64,000 nucleotides of DNA from Chondrosia reniformis (lineage: Eukaryota > Porifera > Demospongiae > Chondrillida > Chondrillidae): NCBI GenBank assembly GCA_947172415.1, contig OX359199.1, positions 4,862,001-4,926,000 on the forward strand, read 5' to 3'. The notes below the pieces were generated by a model, which saw only the letters and a list, made by a program, of their open reading frames with translations, searched no databases and had not been told where the DNA came from. This document shows positions 51,535 to 64,000 of the stretch, piece by piece (the stretch's first letter is position 1; every line of letters begins with the position of its first letter). Made by a program: the position numbers and the translations under genes.

Positions 51535-54500
51535 CTAGGTATACTCATTATTAAATTTTAAAGCTGATTCCTTTTCTGGAGCTTCAGTAGGCATGAACAA
51601 TGTGTAGAGAGGATTATTATGCTCCTGACTTGCTTTCTTGTATAATGGATTTCCCCCCTGCATAAGGTGAACATCATACAAGTCTGTGGAACATTGCTAT
51701 TATTGCATTCAGAATCAATATCTGAAATTTTAAACATGTACGTATATACTGTATATATACAGCAGTTTAGAGTATGAAAAACCTTAGCTTAGTCATTAGT
51801 GTATGTTTAACACTCACAACATGAAATTTTACTCCTGCAACTTCTTTTTTGAAGTGTTTATACTCTCGCCAATCCTATACAATCAGATCAGTACATAAAA
51901 TTATAATTATAATAGATTATCTTCATTAAGAAAGCCAAACAGAAATTCCAATCTTACCTGGTACATCAAGATTAACTTAGTGATGATAATAGTCAATATC
52001 CCAATAGCCAGTATTCCAACAACAATAGGAACAGCAATGGCATAGGCTGGTGTATTTGCATTTACATTTACAGCACAACCTATTATCATTACAAGACCTC
52101 CAAGTTAAAGGTCATGTGTTAACAAATTTGTTTTAGTACATATTCTTACTTCCGGGTGACTCTCGTACTAAGACAGTGTTTCTTTGGCTGCTATCTTGTG
52201 GAACAAAGAAAAGAATGTCACTGCAGTTATCTCCTTCAACATTAGCGATACAGGAAAATGTACCTAGATACGTATACGTATGTACATATGTACAAAACAA
52301 TATGTATTCAAAGGTTCAGCGGAAAGGATATATGTGTATTATTCACTCTCATCCTCCTCAGCAGTTAGATCCCTGCCAATTAATGTGATATTTGGACAGG
52401 AAGCTGAACAGTTGTTTGATATCATTACAACCTTTTCATTCACAACTGAAACTAAACATGAAATACATTCTTCACTGAATAGTTGACAATTCTGTGAACT
52501 ACATGACTGTTCATTAGAGAAAAGAGATGTATATATTTTGTAAACCAATTAATTAATAGTAGATTGATTGAGAGATGGATAGAAGGGTGGTTGGATGCAA
52601 GCAGATGAATAGATATAGGTGGATGGATGCATATGTTGTCATATTGTTGGAACATATATATGGACAAATATATAGAATGGAATGAACTGATAACAGAAGG
52701 ACTAATAGATGATCAAGTATGACTTACACTCTCAGAATTACAAAGTTCACAGAAGTCTCCAGCAAAGCCATCTTCACACACACATTGATTACACTCACAT
52801 TCACCAACACCATTACAAAGTCTCTGTTAAAGAAACCGAACTGAATTAAGTGCTTTACACTTGATACTTTAACTGCAATTTCAAAACACACATTTCCAAT
52901 GTCACTTGGATCTTCACAGCTGTCAGTGTCGGGTGAACATTGACATAGTTCTCCAGTGTAGGGAAGACTGGACAGTGGAGAGATGTCACAAATGCACATC
53001 CCTGCACAGCCACATGTACCCTGACCTGAAGGAGAAGAAGGATAGAGCATGCTGATCTGTAGTGACACATGTAACAGACAGTTAAATGGCACTAATAATG
53101 TTCAAGTACCACTGCATCTTCTTCCTAATGCATCAATGGGACAATTGAAGTTGTTGCATTCACAAGCCTTTCCAAAGTAATATTCTTCCTCATTCTAAAG
53201 TATACATAAGCACAGGTGTTAAATGACAACAGTGTAACTTGGTGTTTATATTCACAGACACCCAGACAGTATATCCAATGAGTTTCATGCATGAAAATAT
53301 TTGTCCCATCTTGATATTCTTATACTAGAATTTAATGTACATTTATAGTGATACAACCCTATCAAATATGGGCACATTGCATGTAGATATGCACTGTACA
53401 TATAGACTAACTAACTATAGGCCAAAGTATACATATTTATGCACATTGACTTACTAAACTATCACACAAGCACTTTCCACAAATGCATTCTCCTTTTCCA
53501 GAACATTCTAAATTATCAACTCCATCTCTGTTAGAAAGAAGATTATGAAATGGCAATACATATACGTATTGTCTCCTACTAACATGTTTTACATTTATAT
53601 AGAGTTACATTTAGTATAATACTTACGGACAATCTTGGTTTATTTCAGAATCAGTTGAATTACAAAAGCAGTCTTTCCCAGCTCTATAAGGATACAAGAC
53701 AAGCATATCATTATTTACATGTTATAAAGTACATCCATTAAGTGATGTTTGCATTTTAATTTATAAATTACTTTCTAGGGCACTCTGTATCAAGTCTAAA
53801 AACAAAGATTATGCAATATAGGCTTAATATTTAGTTTTTGACAAAGACATAGAATATGAGTTATAGTCACAGCTGGTAAATTTTCATATAATCTAAAAAT
53901 GAAAGTGCTACCAAAGGAATCTTTTTTCAGTCACAAATCATAAATTGTCCGAAAAAGGGAAAAAGAGGAACATTTCTTAACAATTGCTACATGAAAATCA
54001 AATGCAAACCATTGAAAGTTGAAGTCATTGTTTTTTTCACTACAGTCACCAAACCATGTTGCAATTGTTATATTTCCCTCTTATAAGTACCATGGCTACT
54101 GTGTATAAATTATCGAACAGTCTCTAATGTACGTATATATAATCAATGTAACAAGAGCAGGTACCTTCCAGTATCACACTGACACAATCCACAAGCTAAT
54201 TCACCACCTCCAAAACATATTTCAGGTCCGCTTGACTACATGAATAGTTTAAATACTAAATATAAATCATTTATTATTCACATCATGATGTATATTATAA
54301 TGGTGAAGAAGACTAATGTTACGGATACCATTATAATGATGTAGGGTGGATGTAATCAACTTACTCCATTGTTGTCACAACTGCAGTCCAGTAGTGCATC
54401 AACCAAAACTTTAACATTCCCAAAGAATACAACTCTAACATCTAAGCTGTAATGAAGTACGTACGTACTGTATACAATATATATATAATACGTACAATGT

Positions 54501-57500
54501 ACATGTACGTATGCACATATTAATATGTCCTCACTTGCACATATACAGTGTTTAAAAACTTATATAATAAATAAGGGGACAGGGCATTGGCACCTTGAAA
54601 ATATTTGTCTCCTTAAGGAATATCAAACTACCAATTTTAATAGCAAACAAATGTATTGCAACTATATAGCTAGGTTTCCCTCTTAGATCTACAGTACGTA
54701 TATTGCATTCCCCTTTAGTATTTAATAAAGAAACCCTGCATAAACACACATATACAGACATATATAATCCTTCCAACATTTATGTGGTCAACTACAGAAT
54801 CATACATAATTAATAAATATATGTATACACAAGTACAGATACTTATAAGTGATTATATGTTTATCCAACCTTTGAAGATTGCGGACTTCTTTAGTAATTT
54901 CAACAATTTCCAATGATACATTAAATTCAACCTTTTATAAATATGTTTAAGAAAGTAAATCTGGTAAAAATATACATAATGTGCAGATGTAGTTAAACAT
55001 ATATGTACTACTCACTGTTTCATTGATCTGTACATCTTCACAAATAGCAGGATCATTCTTGTTTGGGCTATATACATACAATGATAAGAATTGGATTGCA
55101 AGCATGTTTAATAACACTTTCAACTCACTTAACAAATGGAATACTTAAATAACTCACTTTGAACAGGCTATTGCTTCAATATTAACCTTCAAACCAGGAA
55201 CTGCAGCTACAGTGACTTGAACTCTTTGGGATATTTTCTACATTTAGTATGAATTTACATACAGTAACTTACAAAATTATGTAACTATTACATACGTATA
55301 CGTATACACATAACTGAAGCCAGTTGGTTATATACGTAGACGCATAATACCCTATAGGTATGCATTGCTATATAAGCTTTTTACTTTGTATTCATCTTTA
55401 ATAATTTGGACTATGTTGTCAGAATTACTAGACAGTCTTGCAGCAGTTGCTCCAGGTATAACTGCGGCCAATTTCTATACAAATACAAATGTTTGCAAAA
55501 TATGTAATATTTATGTACTTATGTAGTTACTGTAATAGCATTAATTATATTAAATTATATACGTATATATAATGTAAATTTATATTAAAAGCTTGTAAAA
55601 TGACTAGTAAGGAATAATATAATTCAAACCTCATAGAGATGCAAGTAGCCACTGACACATGTGAAGATAGGAATAATATCATATTCAACCAGAAGAGAGT
55701 ATATTTGAGACACGGACGGATAGTCCTATATAGAGATGAAAACACCTTTAAAAAGTATATATCCATGCAGAGGTGTATAATACTCCTAGGTCTTATAAGG
55801 CTTAGGAGAACACATAAATAAAAGAGAAGGTCGCTCTGTTTACAATTCTCCTTGAGAGTTCCAGGTCATAGTAAACAGGAGGAGTAGAGTCCTGAGGCAT
55901 TAAACATTCTCCCTGGTTAGGCCTCACAGCTCCTGCAAGCTACAAATATAAGATTCATGTCTTAATGTTTGTGGTATATACTGTATATAGGGCACAATTG
56001 CCTTACAATGCCATCTGAACCAATATGGTATTGTGCATCAGTGATATAAACAAGAAGGTGTCTGGTGTTGTTTCTCCAGCCAATTAACTATACATACATA
56101 AGCATAAAGAATATGTGTACATACGTATATATAGATAGATAGATAGATAAACCAACGTATGCAATATATCTATATATATGTGCTGTGTTGAAATATAACG
56201 TATATGTCCTAATTAATGTTCATGCCTTATACATATGCACCTTTCTGCATTTAATGACTTGTACTAAGCCATCAAATCCACCTTCAGGCAAATCAAAATT
56301 GCCATTGGTTGATTCTCTTTCTACAGCACTCTGTAAGTACATATATTATAGATATACGTACATCAAACGTGATAGGACAACTAATTTACTCTAAAATCCT
56401 CTGTACTCTTTGTCATGCTCAAGATGTGCTTAAAACTGTACTTTTGGCTAATTGATCCACTAAAAAGGAATTATATAAATAAATTATTATGCTGATGACT
56501 AATAATTTATTGGTCAATTAATTATGTAATACGTAGTCTGACCTTAATTGAAATTCATAGAAGAATGGAACAGTAGATTTCTCAATAAATGAACCAAAAC
56601 CAAGTCTGAAATCACTTGTAATAGATCCAATTGTATCAGCTACAATAATTCCATAGTACAGTATGTTTGTATAATCAGTCAGTACTTAATGAACATCATT
56701 GCAAACTAATATATGTTACCAATGGTGTTAGCAAGATTCTGAACACTACTTAAATCATCTCCCATTGATGCTGAGAAGTCCATTAGAAAGTACACATCTA
56801 AAGGATAATCTCCAGCAGGTCTAACCTCGAGAGTGAATGATTCTGGACTGCCTGAAGGAATAGAGAAGGAGATGCTCACAAAAAGAGTACACCACCTGTA
56901 TATACTTGCTTCAAATTAGGAATACTGTAAGACGGTTATAAATATTTGCTAAAGATGGTTATACAGCTTAAAATTTGTTTTTACTCGTCGTAGGCATCAT
57001 GAATGCATGCATAAAGCAATTCTTACAGTTGCATACTCTATTACTTTGTTCCTTAGGGATTCAAATACCATGACCAGGGCCAAGAGTTAATATAGAGGTC
57101 CTTACCTGGTCTCAAATTAACCATTACTTTTTGTGGGGACACCAATACAGTTTCAGAAAGTTCATTGTTCTATAAAAATAAATAAAAGGAACGAATATAC
57201 ACATACTAAAAAGTGTGTTGAATATATAGCTATATTTGAGTAACCACATATTCAACTAAAGCTGCTAACTTCTATTAACCGGTCCTAGTGGTATCTGTAC
57301 CTACACAGGATCACATATCAGGTTTCATCTAGCATGAAACCTTTTGAAACTTTATATGCATGAACTGCCAGGTTTCAAGAGGATGTCTATATATATGCAT
57401 GTATAATGAACCCTCTAGTACATGCAGACACTGCTATAGGACTAGCTCACAGAAGTGTCCTGATTATAGAGATTGTCTTGATTTTATATAGAGGGTGCAC

Positions 57501-58710
57501 TGTTGATGTGTTTATTTGACATTCTAAATAACTTGCAATTGCATAATCAAGAAACTAGCTGAGCACACGTGACTGTATATGTATAATATTAACTGATCTG
57601 CATTTTTGGAGATACATATGTGCATTAATGCATCGATCCGTAACTGCATGACATGAACCCTCTTTCTTCCAGGAACTCACAGATATCTCCAAGGGATTTA
57701 AGAGCATAAAAGGAAGACTTAGTCTAGCTGGGATTTAGGAGCATATATAAAAGGAAGGAGAATATCTGACTTTGAATTGCATTATTCGTTTGGTCCAGTG
57801 AACTGTCTGCTTTATGGAAATGGATTTTTTAGTATATTATGTATGCAAGCTAATAATTTGGTTTATAGGACCTGGCATAGTGGCTGGTATATACAGTTGA
57901 TGATCACTATATACAGGGTGTCTACAAATAGGGGTTCCACTGCATGTATATGTATACAGTGTATATGTATACTACATATAGGAAATTGAGGCAGATAAAA
58001 CTAACACTTAATATAAGCATCCTTTCAAAACATACTGACAGAGATTGGTCTGACCAGTGCTCTATATGCATGCATGTTCACTTTGTATGCATCTATATAC
58101 CAACCATATATATACATCTTGGTCAATTAGATGAAGCCTCTCTATACTCATGTTTCCCATGATTATGATGCTTTACATAATCGCTAGCTGTTACTAACAA
58201 TCAGCAACATAATTTGATTCACATGTAGATTTTATAGTTGGCTAACCTGAAGAGGTGTTACACTACCAAAGGGATCTTCTATACGGGAATATTCGCAGCT
58301 ATCCCTTTCGGACGCAGGGAGACAGCGAGCTCCTGAAGTGGTCTAGACAGTGTCACGTATATATATATAATGTATATGTAACAGTATACAATGAGCATTT
58401 AAGGTTTAACTTTAGAACGTTGTATGCGTGTATTCGGACGTACATTGCCGCTGTAGCACCAAACACAACTTTGGATGGACTGGATACAAGTGGAACAGTT
58501 AATTAATTGGGAGCATTCGTTCAATGAAACAACACTTTGGGCTATATGTGTCGCGGTCGGAAGGAGAAAAGAAACGGATTAAATATTAGTATTATAGCGA
58601 CAAACAATTTCATCATTGTTACAATGAAATAAACTATACATGCAGATTTGCCAACCTGAAACAGTACAAAGGGAAATGTATAAGAATATGAAGAATCTCT
58701 TCATCGCCAT
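51535..58710 (-). CDS. Integrin beta subunit, copy 2
   Basis: This has the same exon order and domain plan as copy 1, starting 'MAMKRFFIFLYISLCTVS' at 58710. The PSI exons lie at 58245-58345 and 58443-58545. The MIDAS exon (about 56710-56852) reads 'VYFLMDFSASMGDDL', followed by 'GNFDLPEGGFDGLVQVIKC', I-EGF exons, beta tail, and a membrane span near 51970-52060. The cytoplasmic exon 'WREYKHFKKEVAG' precedes two NPLY motifs and a longer tail ending 'PEKESALKFNNEYT'. Metal-binding and talin-type motifs are intact, so it should work as an adhesion receptor subunit. Several exons and some introns are almost identical to copy 1 while others are widely diverged. Confidence 0.91.
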
Positions 58711-59360
58711 TAATTGCAGCAGACAAGCCGGAGAGCTAAAACACCCAACTTCTTAAAAATAACCCATTCACATCAGTATAAAGCATATATTGTGTATGCA
58801 TTTAGCAGGTTTCAGATTAACGTTTACTTAATTAACAACGAATAGAATAATATACTGGTGCATATAGTTATAGTGGGAAATGTGACGAGCTATATAAAAG
58901 TTGAAAATGGTGTACAACAAACAGAAATCCTATCATTACACTGCATTTTTAACATCTCAAATGACAAGCAGTTATTTAATCCTTAAAAAGGTATATGAAA
59001 AGGCTTCTCATTATAATGTAGTTACCTGTTTTGAAATTTTGTATACATACATATTTTCATTTTAGAATCCCCTTAAGTGCACCACTTTATATATTATCCT
59101 GCTCCACCTTAAATGCATAATTATAAACTTATTATAAACTTGGGAACTAATACATTTGTCATACTTAGGTACTACATGCACAAACTAGGAATTTACAGTT
59201 TTCAATATCTTATTGATGCATGTTTACTCATAATCACTTAATGCAATATACGTATGTTTAATATACAACACAGGTATAATAAAGATATATCTTTATTAGA
59301 CATCTTTGAAGTTAGGGAACTCTCTTGATTGTAAAGCCTATCTGGGAATAAATTCAAGTC
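58711..59360. other. AT-rich spacer upstream of integrin copy 2
   Basis: This should contain the promoter of copy 2. No coding sequence, TATA box in good context or repeat was recognised. Confidence 0.4.
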
Positions 59361-59369
59361 AGTAATATG

Positions 59370-60215
59370 TAGTTGCCTTTCAAGAGAACTTAAGAGGGAT
59401 TGGAATGATAGTATGAATGGTAGTAGCAAGCTAAGGGACCTAGCCAGTCTGATGGATAGTGAGGAACCAAGTTATAGTACTGAAATTAGAAATAGGGAGG
59501 TTAGAAGTCTGATAGCCAAACTGAGAGGTGGTACAGCTAGACTAAGGATTGAGGAGGGAAGGTGGTTACAGATAGAAAATGCCAATTTTGTAACTTAATA
59601 GAAGTGAAAGACTGTGCCCATTTTATCTTTAGGTGTGGTAAGCCTAGTCTCAGAAATGTACGAGCTAGTCTGCTTGAAGAGTTAAAAGAAGTAGATAATA
59701 GTTTTGACAGTAACATGCATGAAGAGAAATTATTAGTTACATTAAGAGAGGCCTGTGAATTGGTTCGTTACTGTTGACAATGTACCCCCTGGCAATTAAC
59801 CCCTATGGCTCCCTCACCTGCATATCACCCTTGTTTTAGACATATACGTTTTAAATTATTCACATGTATATTCACTCACCTTATTTGTTGTATACAACCA
59901 CACCCACATACACCACACCAAACACTTATTTTCGCTTATATGATGCACCATCTCCGAACTTGGTGCTTGTATGTGGCTGTCTGGGAAGTGCGGCCTGGTA
60001 GCCTTAAGTGGTATGGCTTAATGCACCCAGGCAGTTGGCTATGTACCTGGGCGGACAGCCTGGTAGCCTTAAGTGGCGATAGTTTATACGTGTCCAGGTA
60101 TAGCCCTGTGCCCCTTAACCACCTTTGGTTTGCTTTTTATACATTCATTGTATGCATGGGCACTCTAATAATAACATTATTAATAATAATAATATATCAG
60201 AGAAGTTGATAGTAA
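59370..60215 (+). mobile_element. Non-LTR retrotransposon 3' end
   Basis: Two overlapping frames, one shift apart, read 'IAKLRGGTARLRIEEGRWLQ' and then 'RKCQFCNLIEVKDCAHFIFR' with 'CGKPSLRNVRASLLEEL'. This is the CxxC...H...C knuckle that ends many LINE polyproteins. The stop is at about 59777. An apparent 3' UTR follows, containing a repeated 'GCCTGGTAGCCTTAAGTGG' and ending in an (AATA/ATA) microsatellite at about 60165-60198, a common LINE tail. Only the 3' end is present, which suggests 5' truncation on insertion. Confidence 0.75.
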
Positions 60216-60288
60216 ATACATACTCTGAGACTCTCTAATAATAATGTTTGTTCCTGAAATATAGAAATTACCTAGACTAAAAGGCTGA

Positions 60289-63200
60289 TCACTTTAATTC
60301 CTCTGGAGCTGCAGTAGTCATCACTGTGTAGAGAGGATTATTAATCTCGTGGCTTGCCTTCTTGTACAAGGGATTTCCTCCCTGCATAAAGTGTACATAT
60401 GTAACACATATACGTACATATATGATAACAAATTTGGCCACATTTGTGAAAGTCTACGTACATTGATTCACAAATGGAACACTAATTACATTTATAGGTA
60501 CAATATACGTAATTATAATCTATTATTTTATATAAGGCAGGTAAGGGGAGAAAGGCAGCCTTGAAGGGAGGGAAAGGAAGGCAGCTGTGAAGAGAGGGAA
60601 AGGAGAAAAAACTGTTTATGGTAAGCATATGAAGCACTAAAATTAATAAATAATAATATAATGGTGAAGTTTACGTTTTACTCAGCTGAGTCATTAGTAC
60701 ATCGTTAGATCATGTTCTCTTACTAAATACTCACAACATCAAATTTTACTCCTGCAACCTCTTTTTTAAAGTGTTTGAACTCTCGCCAATCCTATATTGA
60801 TACAAGTCAATGTACGTAAATAAACCTCATTAGAAAAGCCAAATAGAGAGTTGATTCAATCTTACCAGATACATCAAGATTAACTTAATAATGATAATAG
60901 TCAATATCCCAATGATCAGTAATCCAACTATTATAGGAATAGCAATAGCAACAGCTGGTACGCTTACAACACAACCTGCATATATATACGTACATACATA
61001 AATTGTCGTTACAAGGGTTATATTAATGCTAGCCACATTGTTCTAGATTTAATTTCTCCTTACTTCCGGGTGACTCTCGTACTAAGACAGTGTTTCTTTG
61101 GTTGCTGTCTTGTGGAACAAAGAAAAGAATGCCATTACAGTTATCTCCTTCAACATTAGCGATACAGGAAAATGTACCTAGATACGTATACGTAAGTATG
61201 TACAAAACAATATGTATTCAAAGTCCAGCAGAAAGGATATATGTGTATAATTCACTTTCATCCTCCTCAGCAGTTAGATCCCTGTCAATTAATGTGACAT
61301 TTGGACAGGAAGCTGAACATTTGTTTGATGTTATTACAGCTTTTTCATTTACAATTGACACTAAACATGAAATACATCCTTCACTGAATAGTTGACAATT
61401 CTGTGAACTGCAGGACTGATCATTACAGAAAGAAATGAATAAAGTACAAATCAATGATGGATTAATAAAAGAATGGATGCTAAATTGGATGATCTCAACT
61501 GATAAACAGACGGACTAATAGAGATGAATGATATATTTTTGACTTACACCCTCGGATTTACAAAGTTCACAGAAGTCTCCAGCAAAGCCATCTTCGCACA
61601 CACATTGATTGCACTCACATTCACCAACACCATTACAAAGTCTCTGTTAAAAAAACAATACTGAATTTAAATACTTACCATTTTTCAATTTCAAAACGTA
61701 CATTTCCAATGTCACTTGGATCTTCACAGCTGTCAGTGTCGGGTGAACATTGACATAGTTCTCCAGTGTAGGGACGACTGGACAGTGGAGAGATGTCACA
61801 AATGCACATCCCTGCACAGCCACATGTACCCTGACCTGAAGGAGAAGAAGGATAGAGCATGCTGATCTGTAGTGACACATGTAACAGACAGTTAAATGGC
61901 ACTAATAATGTTCAAGTACCACTGCATCTTCTTCCTAATTGATCAATGGGACAATTGAAGTTATTGCATTCACAAGCCTTTCCAAAGTAATACTTGTCCT
62001 CGTTCTAGAGTATACACATATTAAAAATATACACATACATATATAAGTACATTAGTATAAGAATCGGTAAAATGACCATTTTAACTTTTGGTTCTAAAGT
62101 ACGTAAGTAAAATATGTAATGCATGCAAACGTATGCACCAATTGCACTAGCATATACACAATGTAGGGGTTTCAAGTATATTATCTATGTTCATGCAAAA
62201 ATATGGTGACTTACTATACTATCACACAAACACCTTCCACAAATGCATTCTCCTTTTCCAGAACATTCTAAATTATCAACTCCAACTCTGTTAGAAAGAT
62301 GATAGCCTCCTAATAAAAAGTGTTACATTTAGAGCAAGTTCACTTACAGACAATCTTGGTTGATTTCAGTAGCAGAAGTAGAATTACAAACACAGTCTTT
62401 TCCAGCTCTATAAGAATGTAATACAAAAACATGGTGTACATATATATTTACGTACATCAAATTAGGCCATTAGGACAACATATAGATGGTTTTGAAGGTG
62501 TTAGTCAATGTTGAGAAGGATGTTACAAGAATTCACTTCAAGCCAGTTGCAGGCTCTGTGGACTTTAGAACGGGACATAGAGAAGGTAAAAGGGACATTG
62601 TTTGTCCCTGTCACTAAGCACCCTCACCAAGCACCCTGCCCCTGTCCCCAGAGCAGCTGTACAAGACAAATACCGGTGTGAAATGAATTGCCAACAATCA
62701 CATTGGTCAGTTCAAGGTGTGAAATTGACAAAGGTTGCTAGATCATTCAATAGTTTACAGCATTGAGATCAAACTAATTATAAACTGATTGAAGTCAACC
62801 ATCAACCCTTAGCTTTATTTATACATATACAAGGCTACTCTACATATCCTTATGGTTATTAATATATGTATATAATCAATATAATAAGAGCAGGTACCTT
62901 CCAGTATCACACTGACACAATCCACAAGCTAATTTGCCACCTTCAAAACATATTTCAGGTCCTCTTGACTACATGAATTAAGATAAGGATAAACATTCAT
63001 TTATGTTAACCTCTTTGATCTCTGAGGTTTTATACTTATGGTATACCCATGTATATATACGTATATATATATATATTATATACATCTATTATATATACAA
63101 ACTAGCATAGAAGCCCTCCTTCGGCGGTATTCTCCGCTATGATAAAACTAAAAAAAATAGCATCTCTCCCGTACATTAATTTGAGACTGGACGCTCTTCT

Positions 63201-64000
63201 CCGCAGTGGCGAATTTTCGTAAACAGGTCACTTCCTAAGTGATACTCCATAATCCGTGAGAGTTAGACTGCATTTCATCCGGAAACGACGGAGTAATGCG
63301 GTAACAAACAAATAAACACACAAACTCTACTGAATTATATATATATAGATATAGTTATGTCAACAGATAACATATGAGTATATTAGGACTCAGTGAAAAC
63401 CTAGCTCCTTTGTGCATATAGGCCATGCAGCCATGTCCTTTGATCCCTATATGTTGCACCCTCCCTTAGACAAGAGGACACACTGGAGCTGAATATAACT
63501 GCATATAGATACTGCAGCTTTGCACAATGCATAGAGATATTTATAGCCATCTTGGGGCTTGAAACGAAAAGCAAAAGAGTAATGTTTGTATATTCAGAAG
63601 AAGTGGCCTTGAACTGATTATAAGGACCATCCTAGGTCTGTTGAGGGGGACAGCATGCTGGTAGCCAGAGAGAGAGGCAGTTCATAGCAGGGCACTCTGG
63701 ACCAAGTGAAGCACGTCCCACACAGCGCTACTTGATACCATTGATGGTAGATCTCTGAGGAGGTGGGCATGCCATGGGGCATGGGGGGGGGGGGGTATGC
63801 AGTGGAATGTAGCTATTAACAATGAGGTGACTCTTCAGACTGTGCAGCCAGCCCAGTACCGATGTCACACCTATCCCACTGGAGGTAAGAGTTTAGGTCA
63901 GCATGGAGCTAGGTGGTGGAGAGGTGGATTGCACAGAAGCTGATGGGACAGGTGTAGAAGGCCATGTTGGGACGGGTACACTGTAAATACCAAATACTAT
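60289..64000 (-). CDS. Integrin beta subunit, copy 3 (5' end beyond window)
   Basis: Only the C-terminal half is in view. I-EGF exons run from about 62970 ('CGLCQCDTGR') down to 61555 ('CECNQCVCEDGFAGDFCE'). Then come the beta tail (61250-61430), a membrane exon ('IAIPIIVGLLIIGILTIIII'), the exon with the 'REFKHFKKEVAG' pattern (about 60740-60793) and the last exon with two NPLY motifs ending 'TTAAPEELK'. The betaI, PSI and signal exons should lie to the right of 64000. Exon order and phases match copies 1 and 2, so it is a third tandem paralogue. The stretch 63000-64000 is a long intron with unclassified inserts. Confidence 0.88.
62465..62815. other. Unclassified insert in integrin copy 3 intron
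   Basis: The stretch is less AT-rich than its flanks, with imperfect repeats such as 'CACCCTCACCAAGCACCCTG'. It has no counterpart in copies 1 and 2. No coding or terminal repeats were recognised. Confidence 0.35.
63100..64000. other. Unclassified GC-richer inserts in integrin copy 3 intron
   Basis: 63115-63310 and 63400-64000 are clearly richer in G and C than the surrounding intron. They include a run of 13 G at about 63783 and a repeated 'GGTGGAGAGGTGG'-like motif. They are probably parts of transposable elements. I could not assign coding frames. Confidence 0.35.

Noticed and set aside
59805..60209. 134-codon ORF beginning MAPSPAYHPC
   Set aside because: It lies in the 3' untranslated part of the LINE fragment, contains a repeated segment and a microsatellite, and matches no family.

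Overview
The window is animal nuclear DNA, most likely from a demosponge. It is AT-rich, with many short GT-AG introns (about 50-400 bp), TATA/GTAC-rich spacers, a metazoan tRNA-Glu, a metazoan chitin synthase with C-terminal SAM domains, and a tandem array of divergent integrin beta genes. The style resembles Amphimedon queenslandica, but that species assignment is inference. The genes were rebuilt by hand from splice signals, reading phase and family motifs, so most coding entries below are spans of spliced genes with the exons given in the text.

Layout. 1-2900: AT-rich DNA with internally duplicated blocks, a hammerhead-ribozyme relic and one doubtful two-exon gene. 2975-6862 (+): RPAP2, the RNA polymerase II CTD phosphatase. 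6993-8522 (-): SARNP/Tho1. 8581-9516 (+): SPC25, head to head with SARNP with only 58 bp between start codons. 9782-11345 (-): prostaglandin reductase 1-like. 11746-15103 (-): PSMC5/Rpt6. 15412-18550: cytochrome P450 3' fragments, an N-myristoylation-type sponge protein, a RecQ helicase fragment and a 506-bp element carrying a near-perfect type I hammerhead ribozyme. 19041-23562 (-): ACSF3-like acyl-CoA synthetase. 23923-29471 (-): chitin synthase, with a second copy of its first exon and a scrap of its last exon upstream (30412-31538). 31730-31801 (-): tRNA-Glu(CTC). 31860-40224 (+): ELP2 in 20 exons, predicted 826 aa. 40630-48382, 51535-58710 and 60289-64000+ (-): three tandem integrin beta genes separated and invaded by dead non-LTR retrotransposons.

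Most genes are unrelated housekeeping neighbours (transcription, mRNA export, kinetochore, proteasome, lipid activation, tRNA modification). Only the integrin cluster and the chitin synthase locus look like local gene families. The most interesting structure is a dispersed family of small elements with type I hammerhead ribozymes. All share a GAAA-YAGCUG stem III. There is one apparently intact copy at 18225-18322 inside a retrozyme-like insertion, one nearly intact copy in an RPAP2 intron and one relic. Several introns also hold large minisatellites, one with a higher-order repeat. All homology calls come from reading motifs; no database search was run.
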